From assembly GCF_000155615.1 (NCBI RefSeq), contig NZ_DS989915.1:2911926-2975925 (forward strand): a stretch of DNA of 64,000 nucleotides, given 5' to 3'. The position numbers and the translations under genes are program-made. The notes under the pieces were generated by a model. It saw nothing but the letters and a program-made list of their open reading frames with translations. It ran no database searches and was not told the DNA's origin. This DNA is from Alcanivorax sp. DG881 (GTDB taxonomy: Bacteria; Pseudomonadota; Gammaproteobacteria; Pseudomonadales; Alcanivoracaceae). Numbering within the stretch: the stretch's first letter is position 1; the number at the start of each line of letters is the position of its first letter. Below are positions 11,938-23,883 of this stretch, piece after piece.

Positions 11938-12241
11938 GATAACGCAGGATATTCGACAGTTTGGCGCTGGGCTTTTGGGCCGGGCGGTAGAGCAGGGCGA
12001 TGTTGCCGATGCGCTGGATCAGCTCGGCGCTGCCTTTCTCGGTCAAGGCTTGCACAATGGCGGCGCGGTCGTCGCGGGTTTCTGCGTTGACCTTCACCTT
12101 GATCAACTCGTGATCTTCCAGGCGCAGGTTGAGCTCTTCCACGAAGTTGTCGCTGAGTCCCTTGTCGCCAAAGATCAGAACGGGTTTCAGGTGGTGACCA
12201 ATACGGCGTAACCGTTTGATGTCCTGGGTAGATAGCGGCAC
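11927..12241 (-). CDS. yhbY: YhbY, CRM-domain ribosome-associated RNA-binding protein
   Basis: YhbY is a small CRM-domain protein associated with the 50S ribosomal precursor. The 104 residues match the family throughout: LSTQDIKRLRRIGHHLKPVLIFGDKGLS, then the central HELIKVKV and the C-terminal ALLYRP. The start codon is GTG at 12241, with GGAG eight bases upstream; no ATG fits. The C-terminal codons and stop lie inside a heptad repeat arm. Divergent from rlmE, the same arrangement as in E. coli and Pseudomonas. Confidence 0.93.
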   Translation of the reverse strand: MPLSTQDIKRLRRIGHHLKPVLIFGDKGLSDNFVEELNLRLEDHELIKVKVNAETRDDRAAIVQALTEKGSAELIQRIGNIALLYRPAQKPSAKLSNILRYQNA

Positions 12242-12387
12242 GGTGTAGCTCCAGAAAGGGTTGCTGTGCGCGTATTCTACGTATTACCCGGCCGAAAAGC
12301 AGCCGTCATGTGGGTTGGTCATGCGGGTTTGCCAGTGCGCGTTGCCTGCGCACATAGAGAGTACAGAGAATTCAGGAGAGAGGGGCC

Positions 12388-13014
12388 ATGGCGAAGTCCA
12401 GCCGTTCCAAGACCAGCAAGGCCTGGTTAAAAGAACATTTCAACGACCCGTGGGTGGCCAAGGCCCAGGAGCAGGGCTACCGCTCCCGGGCCAGTTTCAA
12501 GCTGCTGGAAATGCATGAAAAGGACCGCTTGTTCCGCCCGGGAATGACGGTGCTGGATCTTGGCGCCGCGCCGGGGGGCTGGAGCCAGGTGGCGGGCCAG
12601 CTGATTGGCGGCAAGGGGACGGTCATTGCCAGTGACATCCTTGCCATGGATGCCCTGCCGGATGTGACCTTCATTGAGGGGGATTTCCGTGAGGATGCCA
12701 TCTACGAGCAAATTCTTGCTTCTCTGGGGGATCGGCGGGCAGACCTTGTAATGTCCGACATGGCCCCCAATATGAGTGGTAATAGCGCGGTGGATCAGCC
12801 GCGGGCCATGTATCTGGCAGAGTTGGCGCTGGATATGGCTGAGCGGGTGCTGGAACCGGATGGCCTGTTTCTGGTCAAGGTATTCCAGGGTGAGGGGTTT
12901 GAAGACTACCGCAAGGCGCTGCAAAGCCGTTTCAAACGCGTGGTCAGCCGCAAGCCGGCGGCAAGCCGGGCTCGCTCCACAGAGGTCTATCAGTTGGGTT
13001 TTGGCCTGAAATAG
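12388..13014 (+). CDS. rlmE: 23S rRNA (uridine-2552 2'-O) methyltransferase RlmE
   Basis: RlmE (FtsJ/RrmJ) methylates U2552 of 23S rRNA in the 50S subunit, using SAM. The 208-residue protein has the SAM motif [13 protein letters not shown] (55-67) and the complete K-D-K-E catalytic tetrad at K38, D124, K164 and E199, the same numbering as E. coli. ATG at 12388 is preceded by GAGAGG. ftsH follows 124 bases downstream, the usual rlmE-ftsH pair, which in E. coli is heat-shock controlled. Confidence 0.97.
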   Translation: MAKSSRSKTSKAWLKEHFNDPWVAKAQEQGYRSRASFKLLEMHEKDRLFRPGMTVLDLGAAPGGWSQVAGQLIGGKGTVIASDILAMDALPDVTFIEGDFREDAIYEQILASLGDRRADLVMSDMAPNMSGNSAVDQPRAMYLAELALDMAERVLEPDGLFLVKVFQGEGFEDYRKALQSRFKRVVSRKPAASRARSTEVYQLGFGLK

Positions 13015-13138
13015 GCGGTGAAAAGCCGTAAAATGGCTATATTCCTGTCCGAACCGGCATTACGTTGCTTCTGGCAAATGGTGTAAGGTGTAAGTTCGTT
13101 AGTGTGCGCGTGAGCGCCCGGATTAATCGAGGTCTCCC

Positions 13139-15061
13139 TTGAACGACATGACCAAGAATATTGTGCTGTGGCTGGTGATTGCCGGCGTCCTGTACGTGGT
13201 GGCATCCAGTCTCAGTACCCAGCCTGCAACCACCGATGTGCCCTATTCCACCTTTATTTCACGGGTAGAAGACGGCAAGGTGCAGGAAGCGAAAATCGGC
13301 GAAAGCACGATTACCGGGACCTATTCGGATGGTGGCCAGTTCCGCACGGTGAAACCGCCGACCCTGGACACCAACCTGATGCCCACCCTGATTCAGAACG
13401 ACGTCAATGTGGTGGGGCTGGAGCCTCAGCGTCAGGGTTTCCTGACCCAGTTGTTCCTGTCCGTACTACCGATTCTGTTGATTCTGGCCATCTTTATTTT
13501 CTTTATGCGCCAGATGCAGGGCGGCGGTCGTGGCGGCGGTGGCCCCATGACGTTCGGCAAGTCCAAAGCCAAACTGCTGGGTGAAGACCAGATCAAGACT
13601 ACCTTTGCTGATGTAGCAGGGGTGGAAGAAGCCAAGGAAGAAGTGCAGGAGCTGGTTGAGTTTCTGCGTGATCCGGCCAAATTTCAGCGTCTGGGTGGCA
13701 AGATCCCCCGCGGCGTGCTGATGGTCGGTTCGCCCGGTACCGGTAAAACCCTGCTGGCCAAGGCCATTGCGGGTGAGGCCAAGGTGCCGTTCTTCAGTAT
13801 TTCCGGTTCTGACTTTGTGGAGATGTTTGTGGGTGTTGGCGCTAGCCGGGTCCGCGACATGTTCGAGCAGGCCAAGAAGCATTCTCCGTGCATCATCTTT
13901 ATTGACGAGATTGATGCGGTGGGTCGCTCCCGTGGTGCCGGTGTCGGTGGCGGTCACGATGAGCGTGAGCAGACACTCAACCAGTTGCTGGTGGAAATGG
14001 ACGGTTTTGATGGCAACGAAGGCATCATCGTCATTGCCGCGACGAACCGTCCGGACGTGCTGGACCCGGCGCTGCTGCGTCCCGGCCGTTTCGACCGTCA
14101 GGTAACCGTGCCGCTGCCGGATATCCGTGGCCGTGAGCATGTACTCAAGGTGCACATGCGCCAGGTGCCGATTTCGGATGATGTGGAGCCTGCGTTGATT
14201 GCGCGGGGCACGCCTGGTTTCTCCGGTGCGGACCTGGCCAATCTGGTCAACGAAGCTGCATTGTTCGCCGCTCGCGCCAACAAGCGCATGGTGTCCATGG
14301 AAGAGTTCGAGAAAGCCAAGGACAAGATCCTGATGGGCGCCGAGCGTCGCTCCATGGTGATGAGCGAGAAAGAGAAGCTGAATACTGCGTATCACGAGGC
14401 GGGTCACGCCATTGTTGGTCGTTTGGTGCCCGAGCATGACCCAGTCTACAAGGTGAGCATCATTCCGCGCGGTCGTGCGCTGGGTGTGACCATGTATTTG
14501 CCGGAAGAAGATCGCTATTCCCAGTCCAAGCGCGGCTTGGAATCCTCCATCTGTTCGCTCTACGGTGGCCGTCTGGCCGAGGAAATGACGTTGGGCTTTG
14601 ATGGTGTCACCACTGGTGCTTCCAACGATATCGAGCGTGCCACCAAGCTGGCCCGCGCCATGGTCACCAAGTGGGGCCTGAGCGAGAAATTGGGGCCGCT
14701 GGCCTACGAGGAAGAAGAGGGCGAGGTCTTCCTGGGCAAACAGATGTCTCAACGCAAGAGCATGTCCGAGCAGACCGCTGAAGAGATTGACCGTGAAGTG
14801 CGGGCGATCATCGACAGCTGCTATGGCCGTGCCAAGCAGATTCTCGAAGACAATCGCGATAAGCTCGATCTCATGGCGGACGCGTTGATGCAGTACGAAA
14901 CTATCGACGCTAACCAGATCGAGGACATCATGGGCGGCCACAAGCCGCGGCCGCCGAAAGACTGGCGTGACCAGGGCCCGGGTAACGGTGCCGCCGCCTC
15001 TGGCGATGGCGATCAGCCGTCCGGTGACGACCCCATTGGTGGGCCTGCCAACACGCACTGA
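13139..15061 (+). CDS. ftsH: ATP-dependent zinc metalloprotease FtsH
   Basis: FtsH is a membrane-bound AAA+ protease that degrades short-lived and misassembled proteins. The 640-residue protein has two N-terminal membrane segments (about 7-24 and 100-122) around a periplasmic domain. It then has the AAA+ domain with Walker A GSPGTGKT (usually GPPGTGKT), Walker [12 protein letters not shown] and the SRH region, followed by the zinc site HEAGH. The start is read as TTG at 13139 (GAGG upstream, MNDMTKN like the Pseudomonas start); ATG at 13148 is the alternative. folP begins four bases after the stop. Confidence 0.96.
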   Translation: MNDMTKNIVLWLVIAGVLYVVASSLSTQPATTDVPYSTFISRVEDGKVQEAKIGESTITGTYSDGGQFRTVKPPTLDTNLMPTLIQNDVNVVGLEPQRQGFLTQLFLSVLPILLILAIFIFFMRQMQGGGRGGGGPMTFGKSKAKLLGEDQIKTTFADVAGVEEAKEEVQELVEFLRDPAKFQRLGGKIPRGVLMVGSPGTGKTLLAKAIAGEAKVPFFSISGSDFVEMFVGVGASRVRDMFEQAKKHSPCIIFIDEIDAVGRSRGAGVGGGHDEREQTLNQLLVEMDGFDGNEGIIVIAATNRPDVLDPALLRPGRFDRQVTVPLPDIRGREHVLKVHMRQVPISDDVEPALIARGTPGFSGADLANLVNEAALFAARANKRMVSMEEFEKAKDKILMGAERRSMVMSEKEKLNTAYHEAGHAIVGRLVPEHDPVYKVSIIPRGRALGVTMYLPEEDRYSQSKRGLESSICSLYGGRLAEEMTLGFDGVTTGASNDIERATKLARAMVTKWGLSEKLGPLAYEEEEGEVFLGKQMSQRKSMSEQTAEEIDREVRAIIDSCYGRAKQILEDNRDKLDLMADALMQYETIDANQIEDIMGGHKPRPPKDWRDQGPGNGAAASGDGDQPSGDDPIGGPANTH

Positions 15062-15064
15062 TTC

Positions 15065-15931
15065 ATGATGCATCCAACAACGCTTAGCTGTGGGGCGCGG
15101 ACACTAAACCTGTCCGCGCCTGTCGTTATGGGGATCCTCAATGTGACCCCCGACTCCTTTTCCGATGGTGGTCGTTACACCGAGCGTGATGCGGCGCTGC
15201 GTCAGGCGGAGCAGATGCTGCGTGACGGCGCCGCGATTCTGGATGTGGGTGGCGAGTCCACTCGCCCGGGCGCGGCGGCCGTGTCCGAGCAGGAAGAACT
15301 GGACCGGGTGGTGCCCATTGTCGAGGCCTTGAGTAATGAGCTCGATGCGCTGGTGTCCGTGGATACCAGTACGGCGGCAGTGATCCGTGACAGCGCTGAG
15401 GCCGGCGCCGGCCTTATCAATGACGTGCGCTCCTTGCGTCGCCCCGGCGCGATGCAGGCAGCCGCCGCCAGTCAGCTCCCGGTTTGCCTGATGCATATGC
15501 TGGGCGAGCCCGGCAGCATGCAGGATAATCCCCGCTACGATGATGTGACTGCCGAGGTGGTGGCGTTTCTGCGTGAGCAGGTTGCCGCCTGTGAGCAGGC
15601 GGGGATTCCTCGCGAGCGGTTGTTGGTGGATCCGGGGTTTGGTTTCGCGAAAACCGTGCAGCACAATTTGCAGCTTATGCAGGAAATGGCTGAGTTGCAG
15701 GCGTTGGCGTTGCCGATTTTAATCGGTGTATCGCGTAAATCCCTGTTCGGTAAAGTGCTTGATCGGGATGTCAGTGAACGATTGCCCGGCAGCCTGGCGG
15801 CTGCCGTTATGTGTGTGGAGCGCGGCGCGATGATCGTGCGTGCCCACGATGTCAAAGAAACCGTGGATGTGGTGCGTTTTGCCCATGCGGTTAGGGAATC
15901 ACAGAGAGAATCACAAAAGGAGCTGTCATGA
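15065..15931 (+). CDS. folP: Dihydropteroate synthase
   Basis: FolP condenses p-aminobenzoate with hydroxymethyl-dihydropterin pyrophosphate in folate synthesis and is the sulfonamide target. The 288-residue protein carries the pterin-binding signatures [14 protein letters not shown] near residue 23 and [11 protein letters not shown] near 61, and GVSRKSLFG late in the barrel. Starts at ATG 15065 (or 15068), four bases after ftsH. It overlaps glmM by four bases (ATGA), indicating a ftsH-folP-glmM operon with translational coupling. Confidence 0.96.
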   Translation: MMHPTTLSCGARTLNLSAPVVMGILNVTPDSFSDGGRYTERDAALRQAEQMLRDGAAILDVGGESTRPGAAAVSEQEELDRVVPIVEALSNELDALVSVDTSTAAVIRDSAEAGAGLINDVRSLRRPGAMQAAAASQLPVCLMHMLGEPGSMQDNPRYDDVTAEVVAFLREQVAACEQAGIPRERLLVDPGFGFAKTVQHNLQLMQEMAELQALALPILIGVSRKSLFGKVLDRDVSERLPGSLAAAVMCVERGAMIVRAHDVKETVDVVRFAHAVRESQRESQKELS

Positions 15932-17262
15932 CGCGCAAATATTTCGGCACTGATGGGGTGCGCGGCACGGTGGGCGAGTTTCCCATTACCCCGGATTTTG
16001 TGCTCAAGCTGGGCTGGGCCGCGGGCAAGGTGCTGGCCGCGCGGGGCGGCAGCAAGATCTTGATCGGCAAGGACACCCGTATTTCCGGTTATATGTTCGA
16101 ATCAGCCCTGGAAGCCGGTATTTCCGCGGCCGGGGTGGATGTGCGCCTGCTGGGGCCGTTGCCCACGCCGGGGATTGCCTATTTGACCCGTACCCTGTCG
16201 GCCCAGGCCGGTATCGTGATTTCTGCCTCCCACAATCCTTATACCGATAACGGCATCAAGTTTTTCGGGGCGGATGGCCGCAAGCTCAATGACGAGATCG
16301 AACTGGAAATTGAACGTCTTCTGGACGAAGAGATCTCCGTAGTGTCCACGGACCAGATCGGCAAGGTGCGCCGCATTGATGATGCCCGGGGGCGCTACAT
16401 CGAGTTTTGCAAAAGCACAGTGCCGGGGCTGGATCTCAGCGGCATGAAAATTGTGGTGGATACCGCTAATGGCGCCGCTTATCACATCGCCCCGGACGTG
16501 TTTGAAGAGTTGGGCGCCACCGTGGTGCCCCTGGCCAACCAGCCCGACGGGTTCAATATTAATCGCGATTGCGGCTCCACCCATCCGGAAGCGCTGCAGC
16601 GCAGGGTGCTGGAAGAAAAGGCCGACCTGGGTGTGGCGCTGGACGGCGATGCAGACCGGCTGTTGATGGTGGATCATGCCGGCAAGCTGGTGGATGGTGA
16701 CCAGCTGCTGTTCGTGGTGGCCCGTGACCGCAAGGATAATGGTGCGGACATGCCGGGTGTGGTCGGGACGCTTATGTCCAATTTTGGTCTGGAGCTGGCG
16801 CTGGAAGCCGAAGGTATCGAATTCGTGCGTGCCAAAGTGGGCGATCGGTACGTCATGGAGCAGCTGGACAAGCGCGGCTGGAGCATCGGCGGTGAGTCCT
16901 CGGGGCATCTGGTGTGCCTGGATTGCACCTCCACCGGGGATGGCACCGTGTCAGCCCTGCAGGTGTTGGCTGCCCTGTCCCGTCGCAAGCAGGGCCTGGC
17001 CGAGGCGGTGGCCGATGTGGCCATGCTGCCTCAGCAAATGATTAATGTGCGCGGGCCCAACCGGGATGGATTTATGCAGCACCCGGATGTGCAGGCGGCG
17101 ATGGCCAGTGTCGAAGAGCGCCTGGCAGGCAACGGCCGTGTGCTCTTGCGGCCTTCCGGCACCGAGCCATTGGTGCGGGTGATGATAGAAGGTAAAGACG
17201 GCGATCAGGTGGCGGCGCTCTGCCGCGAGCTGGCCGATGTGGTTGAAAAAGCCATTGCGTGA
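15928..17262 (+). CDS. glmM: Phosphoglucosamine mutase GlmM
   Basis: GlmM converts glucosamine-6-phosphate to glucosamine-1-phosphate on the way to UDP-GlcNAc for peptidoglycan and LPS. The 444-residue protein (E. coli 445) has the catalytic serine motif [16 protein letters not shown] near residue 100, the metal-binding DGDADRLL near 240, the sugar-binding GGESSGH near 320 and the phosphate-binding [12 protein letters not shown] near 410. Overlaps the folP stop by four bases. Confidence 0.97.
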   Translation: MTRKYFGTDGVRGTVGEFPITPDFVLKLGWAAGKVLAARGGSKILIGKDTRISGYMFESALEAGISAAGVDVRLLGPLPTPGIAYLTRTLSAQAGIVISASHNPYTDNGIKFFGADGRKLNDEIELEIERLLDEEISVVSTDQIGKVRRIDDARGRYIEFCKSTVPGLDLSGMKIVVDTANGAAYHIAPDVFEELGATVVPLANQPDGFNINRDCGSTHPEALQRRVLEEKADLGVALDGDADRLLMVDHAGKLVDGDQLLFVVARDRKDNGADMPGVVGTLMSNFGLELALEAEGIEFVRAKVGDRYVMEQLDKRGWSIGGESSGHLVCLDCTSTGDGTVSALQVLAALSRRKQGLAEAVADVAMLPQQMINVRGPNRDGFMQHPDVQAAMASVEERLAGNGRVLLRPSGTEPLVRVMIEGKDGDQVAALCRELADVVEKAIA

Positions 17263-17316
17263 CCGCGGTTGCGGTGCGGCTGATTGGCGCAAGAAAAGAC
17301 TTCAAGGAATCCAACA

Positions 17317-18060
17317 ATGAAAAGAACCCCTCTGGTTGCCGGTAACTGGAAGATGAATGGCGGGCAATCTCTGGTGGCGTCCATGGCGACAGCCCTGGCG
17401 GAGTATCAGGGCGTGGCGGACGTGGTCGTCTGCCCGCCGTTTCCCTATCTGGCGTCTGCCCGCGAGCAGCTGCCGGCGGCCATCGGGCTTGGGGCGCAGA
17501 ATGTCAGTGATCAGGCGGAGGGTGCCTTCACGGGTGAAGTGGCTGCGTCCATGTTGGCCGAAGCCGGTTGTGGCTATGTGATTATTGGGCATTCCGAGCG
17601 CCGGGCCTTGTATGCGGAAAGCGATGCACAAATTGCCGACAAATTTGCGCAGGTGCAGGCGGCGGGCCTGATTCCCGTCTTGTGTGTGGGAGAAACCCTG
17701 GCAGAGCGGGAAGCGGGCAACACGGATGCCGTGGTCTGCGGGCAGCTGCAGGCAGTGGTGGATGCCGTGGGCGTCGCGGCGTTTGCCCGGGCAGTGGTTG
17801 CCTATGAGCCAGTCTGGGCCATTGGTACAGGCAAGACAGCCAGCCCGGAACAGGCCCAGGCGGTGCATGCCCGTTTGCGCCAGTCTTTGGCAGAAAACGA
17901 CCCGGATATCGCTCAATCGCTGCGGTTGCTTTACGGCGGCAGCGTAAAGGCGGATAATGCCGCCCTTCTATTTGCCCAGTCAGACATCGATGGGGGTCTG
18001 ATCGGTGGGGCATCGTTAACAGCCGACAGCTTTATTGCGATCTGTCAGGCGGCGGAATAA
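17317..18060 (+). CDS. tpiA: Triosephosphate isomerase
   Basis: TpiA interconverts dihydroxyacetone phosphate and glyceraldehyde-3-phosphate. The 247-residue protein has the expected N-terminal catalytic Lys (AGNWKMNG), catalytic His in IIGHSERR, catalytic Glu in [12 protein letters not shown] and the phosphate-binding YGGSV. The start at 17317 is chosen for AAGGA upstream and the conserved [14 protein letters not shown]; an in-frame upstream start would add 11 non-conserved residues. Followed by secG 11 bases later, as in many gammaproteobacteria. Confidence 0.97.
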   Translation: MKRTPLVAGNWKMNGGQSLVASMATALAEYQGVADVVVCPPFPYLASAREQLPAAIGLGAQNVSDQAEGAFTGEVAASMLAEAGCGYVIIGHSERRALYAESDAQIADKFAQVQAAGLIPVLCVGETLAEREAGNTDAVVCGQLQAVVDAVGVAAFARAVVAYEPVWAIGTGKTASPEQAQAVHARLRQSLAENDPDIAQSLRLLYGGSVKADNAALLFAQSDIDGGLIGGASLTADSFIAICQAAE

Positions 18061-18071
18061 TTAGAGACGTT

Positions 18072-18515
18072 ATGGATATTGTTGTTCATGTAGTGCACGT
18101 GCTGGCGGCCCTCGGGCTGGTTGGTCTGGTGCTGATTCAGCACGGCAAAGGCGCGGATGCCGGCGCCTCCTTTGGTGGCGGCGGTTCGCAGACGGTATTC
18201 GGGAGCGCCGGTTCGGCAAACTTCCTGACCCGTGCCACGGCGGTACTGGCGGCGGTCTTCTTCGTCACCAGCCTGGTGCTGGCCTGGATGGCGCGTCAGG
18301 AAGCGGATAGCACTCGCAGTTTCCTGCCGGAGCTGGAGACCGTTGAGCATCAGGATGTTCCTGTCGTTGACGAGCCTCAGTCCGACGTGCCCGCGGGCAT
18401 GACGGAAGTGCCTGTGGCGCCAGAAGCCAATGAAGGGCAAAAAGAAGTTTCGGATGTACCTCAAGCTGAGGTAGAATCCCCGGCCCCGGCTGACGTGCCT
18501 CAGCCGGAGCAGTAA
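18072..18515 (+). CDS. secG: Preprotein translocase subunit SecG
   Basis: SecG is the small SecYEG subunit that helps preprotein movement through the inner membrane. The 147-residue protein has two membrane helices (about 3-22 and 53-73) around the conserved cytoplasmic loop [29 protein letters not shown]. The last 65 residues form an acidic Pro/Val/Glu-rich tail that E. coli SecG (110 aa) lacks. tRNA-Leu follows 14 bases after the stop, the same secG-tRNA-Leu(GAG) arrangement as E. coli. Confidence 0.95.
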   Translation: MDIVVHVVHVLAALGLVGLVLIQHGKGADAGASFGGGGSQTVFGSAGSANFLTRATAVLAAVFFVTSLVLAWMARQEADSTRSFLPELETVEHQDVPVVDEPQSDVPAGMTEVPVAPEANEGQKEVSDVPQAEVESPAPADVPQPEQ

Positions 18516-18529
18516 GTTAAGCGTTCTTT

Positions 18530-18615
18530 GCCGAAGTGGTGGAATTGGTAGACACGCTATCTTGAGGGGGTAGTGAGCTTCGCTCGTGCCGGTTCAAGTC
18601 CGGCCTTCGGCACCA
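18530..18615 (+). tRNA. leuU: tRNA-Leu (anticodon GAG)
   Basis: Acceptor strands GCCGAAG and CTTCGGC pair fully, followed by A73 and encoded CCA. The anticodon arm CTATC-TTGAGGG-GGTAG gives anticodon GAG. A long variable arm (TGAGCTTCGCTCG) marks a class II tRNA, and the T arm carries GGTTCAAGTCC. Total 86 bases including CCA. Confidence 0.97.
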
Positions 18616-18667
18616 ATTAGGGAACGTTTTGCTGGTGAGTGTTGTCAGTGAAACGTGTGAGAAAGAT

Positions 18668-18689
18668 CGGCGAATTGGCCGCTTTTTTT
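18668..18689 (+). terminator. Weak terminator after tRNA-Leu
   Basis: CGGC-GAATTG-GCCG followed by a short C and seven T. The stem is only four base pairs. A second inverted repeat, AGCATCAGG (18713-18721) with CCTGATGCT (18735-18743), lies just downstream. Confidence 0.5.
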
Positions 18690-18780
18690 CAGGATCAGCC
18701 TTTGCGCTGGTCAGCATCAGGTTCTGTGGCTTTTCCTGATGCTAAGGCTTCGAAAAATAAATACTTTTTTCGATAATGCC

Positions 18781-18809
18781 TTGACAGAGTGAGCGCCTCT
18801 AAGTACTAT
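18781..18809 (+). promoter_or_regulatory. Strong sigma-70 promoter for tRNA-fMet
   Basis: Consensus TTGACA (18781-18786), 17 bases, TACTAT (18804-18809), followed by a GC-rich stretch (GCGCTCG) typical of the discriminator in stringently controlled stable-RNA promoters. The tRNA begins 17 bases downstream. Confidence 0.85.
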
Positions 18810-18825
18810 TTGCGCTCGATTTTGA

Positions 18826-18902
<77 letters not shown>

Positions 18903-18941
18903 CTTAGATGAACCAGAAAAACATCTCTGGTTCAAAGCGGA

Positions 18942-18971
18942 CAAAAAGCCCCTCTAGCAGGGGCTTTTTGT
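18942..18971 (+). terminator. Terminator after tRNA-fMet
   Basis: CAAAAAGCCCCT pairs with AGGGGCTTTTTG around CTAGC. The stem can extend with GCGGA and TCCGC on the outside. It separates the tRNA from rimP. Confidence 0.88.
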
Positions 18972-19091
18972 TATCCGCAAACCGACCCGGTTAGTGGGAA
19001 TGGGCGGTGGATACACGGTCGTTGTGCGGCAAAGCTGCAATCGCTGTGACATCCTCGGGCCCATTTTTTGTTTGTACCGTCGGAAAGTTTT

Positions 19092-19547
19092 ATGTCAAAA
19101 CGCACGGAACAATTAACGGAGCTGCTGGCTCCGGTAGTGGAAGATCTGGGCTTCGTGCTCTGGGGTGTTGAATACATCCAGGGGCGCGGGGCTGTTTTGC
19201 GTGTGTTTATTGACCATGCAGACGGTATCTCGGTAGATAATTGCGCGGCCGTGAGTCACGAAGTCAGCGGCGTGCTGGATGTGGAAGATCCGATTTCCGG
19301 TGAATATAACCTTGAGGTGTCTTCACCGGGCATGGATCGGCCCATGTTCGAAATTGCGCAGTATGTCGATTACATCGGTGAAGATGTCCAGCTCAAGCTG
19401 CTGGCGCCGGTAAGCGGCAAGCGCAAAATGACGGCGGCCATTGTGGCCGTGGATGGCGATACGCTGGTGGTTGAGCTGGATGGCGAAACCTTGCGTGTTC
19501 CTTACAGTCAGGTAGATCGTGCCCGGTTGCAGCCTCGCTTCGACTGA
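19092..19547 (+). CDS. rimP: Ribosome maturation factor RimP
   Basis: RimP helps assemble the 30S subunit. The 151-residue protein (E. coli 150) contains the family core [33 protein letters not shown] followed by an SH3-like C-terminal domain. The start at 19092 ([12 protein letters not shown]) matches homologs; an upstream alternative start has no support. First gene of the rimP-nusA-infB-rbfA-truB-rpsO-pnp cluster. Confidence 0.96.
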   Translation: MSKRTEQLTELLAPVVEDLGFVLWGVEYIQGRGAVLRVFIDHADGISVDNCAAVSHEVSGVLDVEDPISGEYNLEVSSPGMDRPMFEIAQYVDYIGEDVQLKLLAPVSGKRKMTAAIVAVDGDTLVVELDGETLRVPYSQVDRARLQPRFD

Positions 19548-19587
19548 GCACGCCCTGAAGAACTTTAGTCTTTGTAAAGGCCTGGCC

Positions 19588-21096
19588 ATGAACAAAGAGA
19601 TCCTGCTGGTAGCGGAAACAGTATCAAACGAGAAAGGTGTAAGCCGGGACGTAATCTTCGAGGCCATTGAACTGGCACTCGCGGCGGCCACCAAGAAACG
19701 TTTCAAGCAAGAAGACGTAGAGATTCGTGTGGATATTGACCGGGTGTCCGGCAATGCCAAGAGCTTCCGTGTGTGGCACGTGGTGCCGGACGAGGAGCTC
19801 TACGAATTTGGCAAGCAGCTGACTCTGGATGAAGCGCACGAGCAGGATACGTCGCTGCAGATCGGTGATATCTGGGAAGAGGAAGTCGAATCCGAAGCCT
19901 TTGGTCGTATCGCTGCACAGACTGCCAAGCAGGTTATCGTACAGAAGGTACGTGAAGCCGAGCGCCGTCAGATTGTTGAAGAATACCGTGATCGCATCGG
20001 TGATCTGGTCAGTGGCACGGTGAAAAAAGCCAGCCGTGATTCCATTATTCTGGATCTCGGTGGCAATGCTGAAGCGCTGATTACCCGCGAGCACATGATC
20101 CCGCGTGAAGCCGTTCGCCAGAACGATCGCATTCGTGCCTATTTGTTGGGCGTGAATGAAGAGAACCGGGGCCCGCAGCTGTTCGCCAGCCGTGCTTGCC
20201 CGGACATGCTGATCGAATTGTTCAAGATTGAAGTGCCGGAGATCGGTGAAGAGCTGATCGAAATCAAGGGCGCTGCCCGTGACCCGGGGTCCCGCGCCAA
20301 GATTGCCGTGAAGACCAATGATCAGCGTATCGATCCGGTGGGTGCCTGTGTGGGCATGCGCGGCGCGCGTGTTCAAGCGGTGTCCAATGAGTTGGCCGGC
20401 GAGCGTATTGATATCGTCCTGTGGGACGACAACCCGGCGCAGCTGGTGATCAACGCCATGCAGCCGGCGGAAGTGGCCTCCATCGTAATGGATGAAGAAA
20501 GCCATTCCATGGATATCGCCGTGGAAGACGAATCTGCGCTGGCTCAGGCCATTGGTCGCAGCGGGCAGAACATTCGTCTGGCTTCCGAGCTGACCGGCTG
20601 GGAACTCAACGTCATGACTATTGATGACGCTGAAACCAAGCAGGAAGAAGAAGCGGAACAGGCCCTGCAGACGTTCATCAATGAGCTGGACGTGGACGAA
20701 GACGTGGCCGGTGTGCTGGTTGATGAAGGTTTCTCTACCCTCGAAGAAGTGGCCTATGTGCCTGAGGAAGAGATGCTGGCCATCGACGGATTTGATGAAG
20801 AGATCGTGGAGCTGTTGCGCCAGCGCGCCAAAGACGCGCTGCTGACCAAGGCTCTGGTCTCTGAAGAGAAGTTTGAACAGGCCGAGCCTGCGGAAGACCT
20901 TCTGAATATGGAAGGTATGGACCGTGAGCTGGCTGTTGAATTGGCTTCCCGTGGCATTGTCACGATGGAAGACCTCGCCGAACAGGCGGTGGATGACCTG
21001 CTGGAAATTGAAGGCCTGAGCGAAGAGCGTGCAGCCGAGTTGATCATGACTGCACGGGCGCCCTGGTTTGAAGGCGAAGACGAAGCCGGGGCATAA
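19588..21096 (+). CDS. nusA: Transcription termination/antitermination protein NusA
   Basis: NusA binds RNA polymerase and modulates pausing, termination and antitermination. The 502-residue protein (E. coli 495) shows the N-terminal polymerase-binding domain ([19 protein letters not shown]), the S1 domain (about 135-200), two KH domains ([26 protein letters not shown] and [22 protein letters not shown]) and two C-terminal acidic repeats around [15 protein letters not shown] and [16 protein letters not shown]. Start at 19588 is set by homology. infB follows 62 bases downstream. Confidence 0.98.
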   Translation: MNKEILLVAETVSNEKGVSRDVIFEAIELALAAATKKRFKQEDVEIRVDIDRVSGNAKSFRVWHVVPDEELYEFGKQLTLDEAHEQDTSLQIGDIWEEEVESEAFGRIAAQTAKQVIVQKVREAERRQIVEEYRDRIGDLVSGTVKKASRDSIILDLGGNAEALITREHMIPREAVRQNDRIRAYLLGVNEENRGPQLFASRACPDMLIELFKIEVPEIGEELIEIKGAARDPGSRAKIAVKTNDQRIDPVGACVGMRGARVQAVSNELAGERIDIVLWDDNPAQLVINAMQPAEVASIVMDEESHSMDIAVEDESALAQAIGRSGQNIRLASELTGWELNVMTIDDAETKQEEEAEQALQTFINELDVDEDVAGVLVDEGFSTLEEVAYVPEEEMLAIDGFDEEIVELLRQRAKDALLTKALVSEEKFEQAEPAEDLLNMEGMDRELAVELASRGIVTMEDLAEQAVDDLLEIEGLSEERAAELIMTARAPWFEGEDEAGA

Positions 21097-21158
21097 CCGC
21101 CCCTTTTCAGGCTGATCAAGCAGGCACCATCAGAGACGGACAGGAGAGTGTTGCTGAC

Positions 21159-23861
21159 ATGGCAGAAACGACCGTAAAGAAACTGGCCGACATCGTAGGG
21201 ACGCCCGTCGAGAAGCTGCTTACGCAGATGAAAGACGCAGGGTTGCCCCATGGCGATGCCAGCGAAGTGGTCTCCGATGAACAGAAGCAGCAGCTACTGG
21301 CGCATCTGCGCAAGTCTCATGGTGCCCAGGACGAAAGCAGTGGAAAGAAAATTACGCTGAAGCGTAAATCCACCAGCACCATCAAGACCACCGGCGCTGC
21401 CGGCAAGTCCAAGACCGTGAACGTGGAGGTGCGCAAGAAGCGTACCTACGTGAAACGCGATGTGCTGGAAGCGGAAGAGCGTGAAGAAGCAGAACGCCTG
21501 GCGGCTGAAGAAGCTGCGCGTGCTGCGGAAGAAGAGAAACGCGCGGCAGAAGAGGCCGCGAAACGTGCTGCGGATGATGAAGCGGCACGCTTGAAGGAAG
21601 ACGAAGCCCGCGCCAAGGCTGAGCAGGAACGCAAGGCTGCCGGCGAAAAAGCGGCGGAAGAAAAGAGTAAGCGCGTTTCTGTGCCAAAGGTTTCTGCAAC
21701 CAAGAAACCGGCCAAGGAAGAAACGCCGGAAGAAAAAGCCAAGCGCGAAGAAGCCGAGCGCAAGCAGCGTGAAGCTGACGAAGCCAAGCGCAAGCAGGAA
21801 GCGGAAGCTCGCAAGAAAGCGGAAGAAGAAGCGGCTCGCCGCACGGCTGAAGAAGCGGCCCGCATTGCGGCCGAGTTGGAACAGCGTGGCGAGCAGGAAG
21901 AGAAGAAGCCTGCTGCGGAAGACGAAAAGGACAAGGGTTCGTCCATCGTTAATGCTGCCCAGGAAGCCAGCTACCAGCGTGAAGAGCGTCAGTCTCGCCG
22001 TCGTCGTCGCAAGCCCAAGGTTGCGGGTGTTGTGCACGGCAAGATGAAGAGCTCCATGAACAAGCAGCATGGCTTTAAAACGCCGACGGAGAAGAAAATC
22101 TACGAAGTCGAAGTTCCAGATACTATTACTGTGACCGACCTGGCCCAGCGTATGAACGTCAAGGCCAAGTCGCTGATCAAGTCCCTGATGAAGATGGGCG
22201 AGATGGTCACGGTTAATCAGCCGATTGATCAGGAAACCGCCTTCCTGCTGGTGGAAGAAATGGGGCACAAACCCATTGCCAGCAAAGGGCAGGAAGAGCT
22301 GCTTGAAGATCATCTGGCCGCGGATCTGGTTACCCGTGACAGCGTGGATTCCGAGCACCGTGCGCCGGTTGTTACCATCATGGGCCACGTGGACCACGGT
22401 AAGACTTCCCTGCTGGACTATATCCGTAAAGCCAAGGTGGCAAGCGGTGAAGCGGGCGGCATTACCCAGCACATTGGTGCGTACCACGTTGAGCACGAGA
22501 AGGGCATGATTACCTTCCTCGATACTCCTGGTCACGCGGCCTTTACCGCCATGCGTGCCCGTGGTGCCAAAGCGACCGATATCGTGGTGATTGTGGTGGC
22601 GGCCGATGACGGCCTGATGCCGCAAACCGAAGAAGCGATCAACCACGCGAAAGCATCCGGTGCGCCGATCATTATTGCGGTCAACAAGATCGATAAAGAG
22701 CAGGCGGATCCTGATCGTGTGCGTAACGAGATGGCGACCAAGGATGTGATCCCGGAAGAGTGGGGTGGCGAGTACCAGTTCATCAATGTGTCGGCTCATA
22801 CGGGCCAAGGCATCGATGACCTGCTGGATGCCATTCTGCTGCAATCTGAATTGCTGGAGCTGCAGGCTCAGGCGTCTGGTTCAGCCACCGGTGTGGTGAT
22901 TGAATCCCGCATCGAGAAAGGTCGCGGTACCGTTGCATCCATTCTGGTTCAGGGTGGTGAGCTGCAGATCGGTGACATGCTGCTGGCCGGTGCCCACTTT
23001 GGCCGTGTGCGGGCGATGATCGATGAGAATGGTCAGCCAATCAAAAAAGCTGGCCCGTCTATTCCGCTGGAAGTGTTGGGCCTGAATGGCGCACCGGAAG
23101 CCGGTGAGCAAATCCAGGTTGTAACCGACGAGCGTAAGGCGCGGGAAGTGGCCGAGTTCCGTCAGGAACGTGACCGTGAGCTCAAGCTCAAGCGTCAACA
23201 GGCATCCAAGCTGGAAAACCTGTTTGAAAATATGGGCAGCGCAGAAACCAAAACCGTCAACATCGTGTTGAAGACCGATGTGCGTGGTTCACTGGAAGCG
23301 TTGACCAGTGCCCTGAATGATCTGGGCACTGATGAAGTGAAGGTAAATCTGGTCTCCAGCGGCGTGGGTGCGATCAACGAATCCGACGTCAACCTGGCCA
23401 TGACCAGTGAAGGTGTGTTGCTGGGCTTTAACGTTCGTGCAGATTCCAAGGCCAAGAAAACCTGCGAGCAGGAAGGCATTGATCTGCGCTACTACAGCGT
23501 GATCTATGAGCTGATTGATGACGTGAAGCAGGCCATGAGTGGTTTGCTGGCGCCGGAAAAACGCGAAGAGATCCTTGGTGTGGCCCAGGTGCGCGACGTG
23601 TTCCGTTCTTCCAAGTTCGGTGCGGTTGCCGGTTGTATGGTGGTGGAAGGTACGCTGTACCGGAACCGTCCGATCCGCGTTCTGCGCGACGATGTAGTGG
23701 TCTTCGAAGGCGAGCTGGAATCCCTGCGTCGCTTCAAGGACGATGTGCCTGAAGTGCGTAACGGCATGGAGTGTGGCATCGCGGTGAAGAGCTACAACGA
23801 CGTGAAAGAAGGCGACAAGATCGAAGTCTTCGAAGTGAAGGAGGTGGCGCGCTTCCTGTAA
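21159..23861 (+). CDS. infB: Translation initiation factor IF-2
   Basis: IF-2 is the GTPase that brings fMet-tRNA to the 30S subunit and promotes subunit joining. The 900-residue protein has an IF2-N domain at the start ([20 protein letters not shown]), a long Lys/Glu/Ala-rich helical stretch (about 85-270), a second IF2-N domain, and the G domain with [17 protein letters not shown] and NKID. Two beta-barrel domains and the C-terminal fMet-binding domain follow. ATG at 21159 is the natural start. It follows the initiator tRNA gene by about 2 kb. Confidence 0.98.
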   Translation: MAETTVKKLADIVGTPVEKLLTQMKDAGLPHGDASEVVSDEQKQQLLAHLRKSHGAQDESSGKKITLKRKSTSTIKTTGAAGKSKTVNVEVRKKRTYVKRDVLEAEEREEAERLAAEEAARAAEEEKRAAEEAAKRAADDEAARLKEDEARAKAEQERKAAGEKAAEEKSKRVSVPKVSATKKPAKEETPEEKAKREEAERKQREADEAKRKQEAEARKKAEEEAARRTAEEAARIAAELEQRGEQEEKKPAAEDEKDKGSSIVNAAQEASYQREERQSRRRRRKPKVAGVVHGKMKSSMNKQHGFKTPTEKKIYEVEVPDTITVTDLAQRMNVKAKSLIKSLMKMGEMVTVNQPIDQETAFLLVEEMGHKPIASKGQEELLEDHLAADLVTRDSVDSEHRAPVVTIMGHVDHGKTSLLDYIRKAKVASGEAGGITQHIGAYHVEHEKGMITFLDTPGHAAFTAMRARGAKATDIVVIVVAADDGLMPQTEEAINHAKASGAPIIIAVNKIDKEQADPDRVRNEMATKDVIPEEWGGEYQFINVSAHTGQGIDDLLDAILLQSELLELQAQASGSATGVVIESRIEKGRGTVASILVQGGELQIGDMLLAGAHFGRVRAMIDENGQPIKKAGPSIPLEVLGLNGAPEAGEQIQVVTDERKAREVAEFRQERDRELKLKRQQASKLENLFENMGSAETKTVNIVLKTDVRGSLEALTSALNDLGTDEVKVNLVSSGVGAINESDVNLAMTSEGVLLGFNVRADSKAKKTCEQEGIDLRYYSVIYELIDDVKQAMSGLLAPEKREEILGVAQVRDVFRSSKFGAVAGCMVVEGTLYRNRPIRVLRDDVVVFEGELESLRRFKDDVPEVRNGMECGIAVKSYNDVKEGDKIEVFEVKEVARFL

Positions 23862-23883
23862 AGGAGTGTGCCCGAACCCTGCT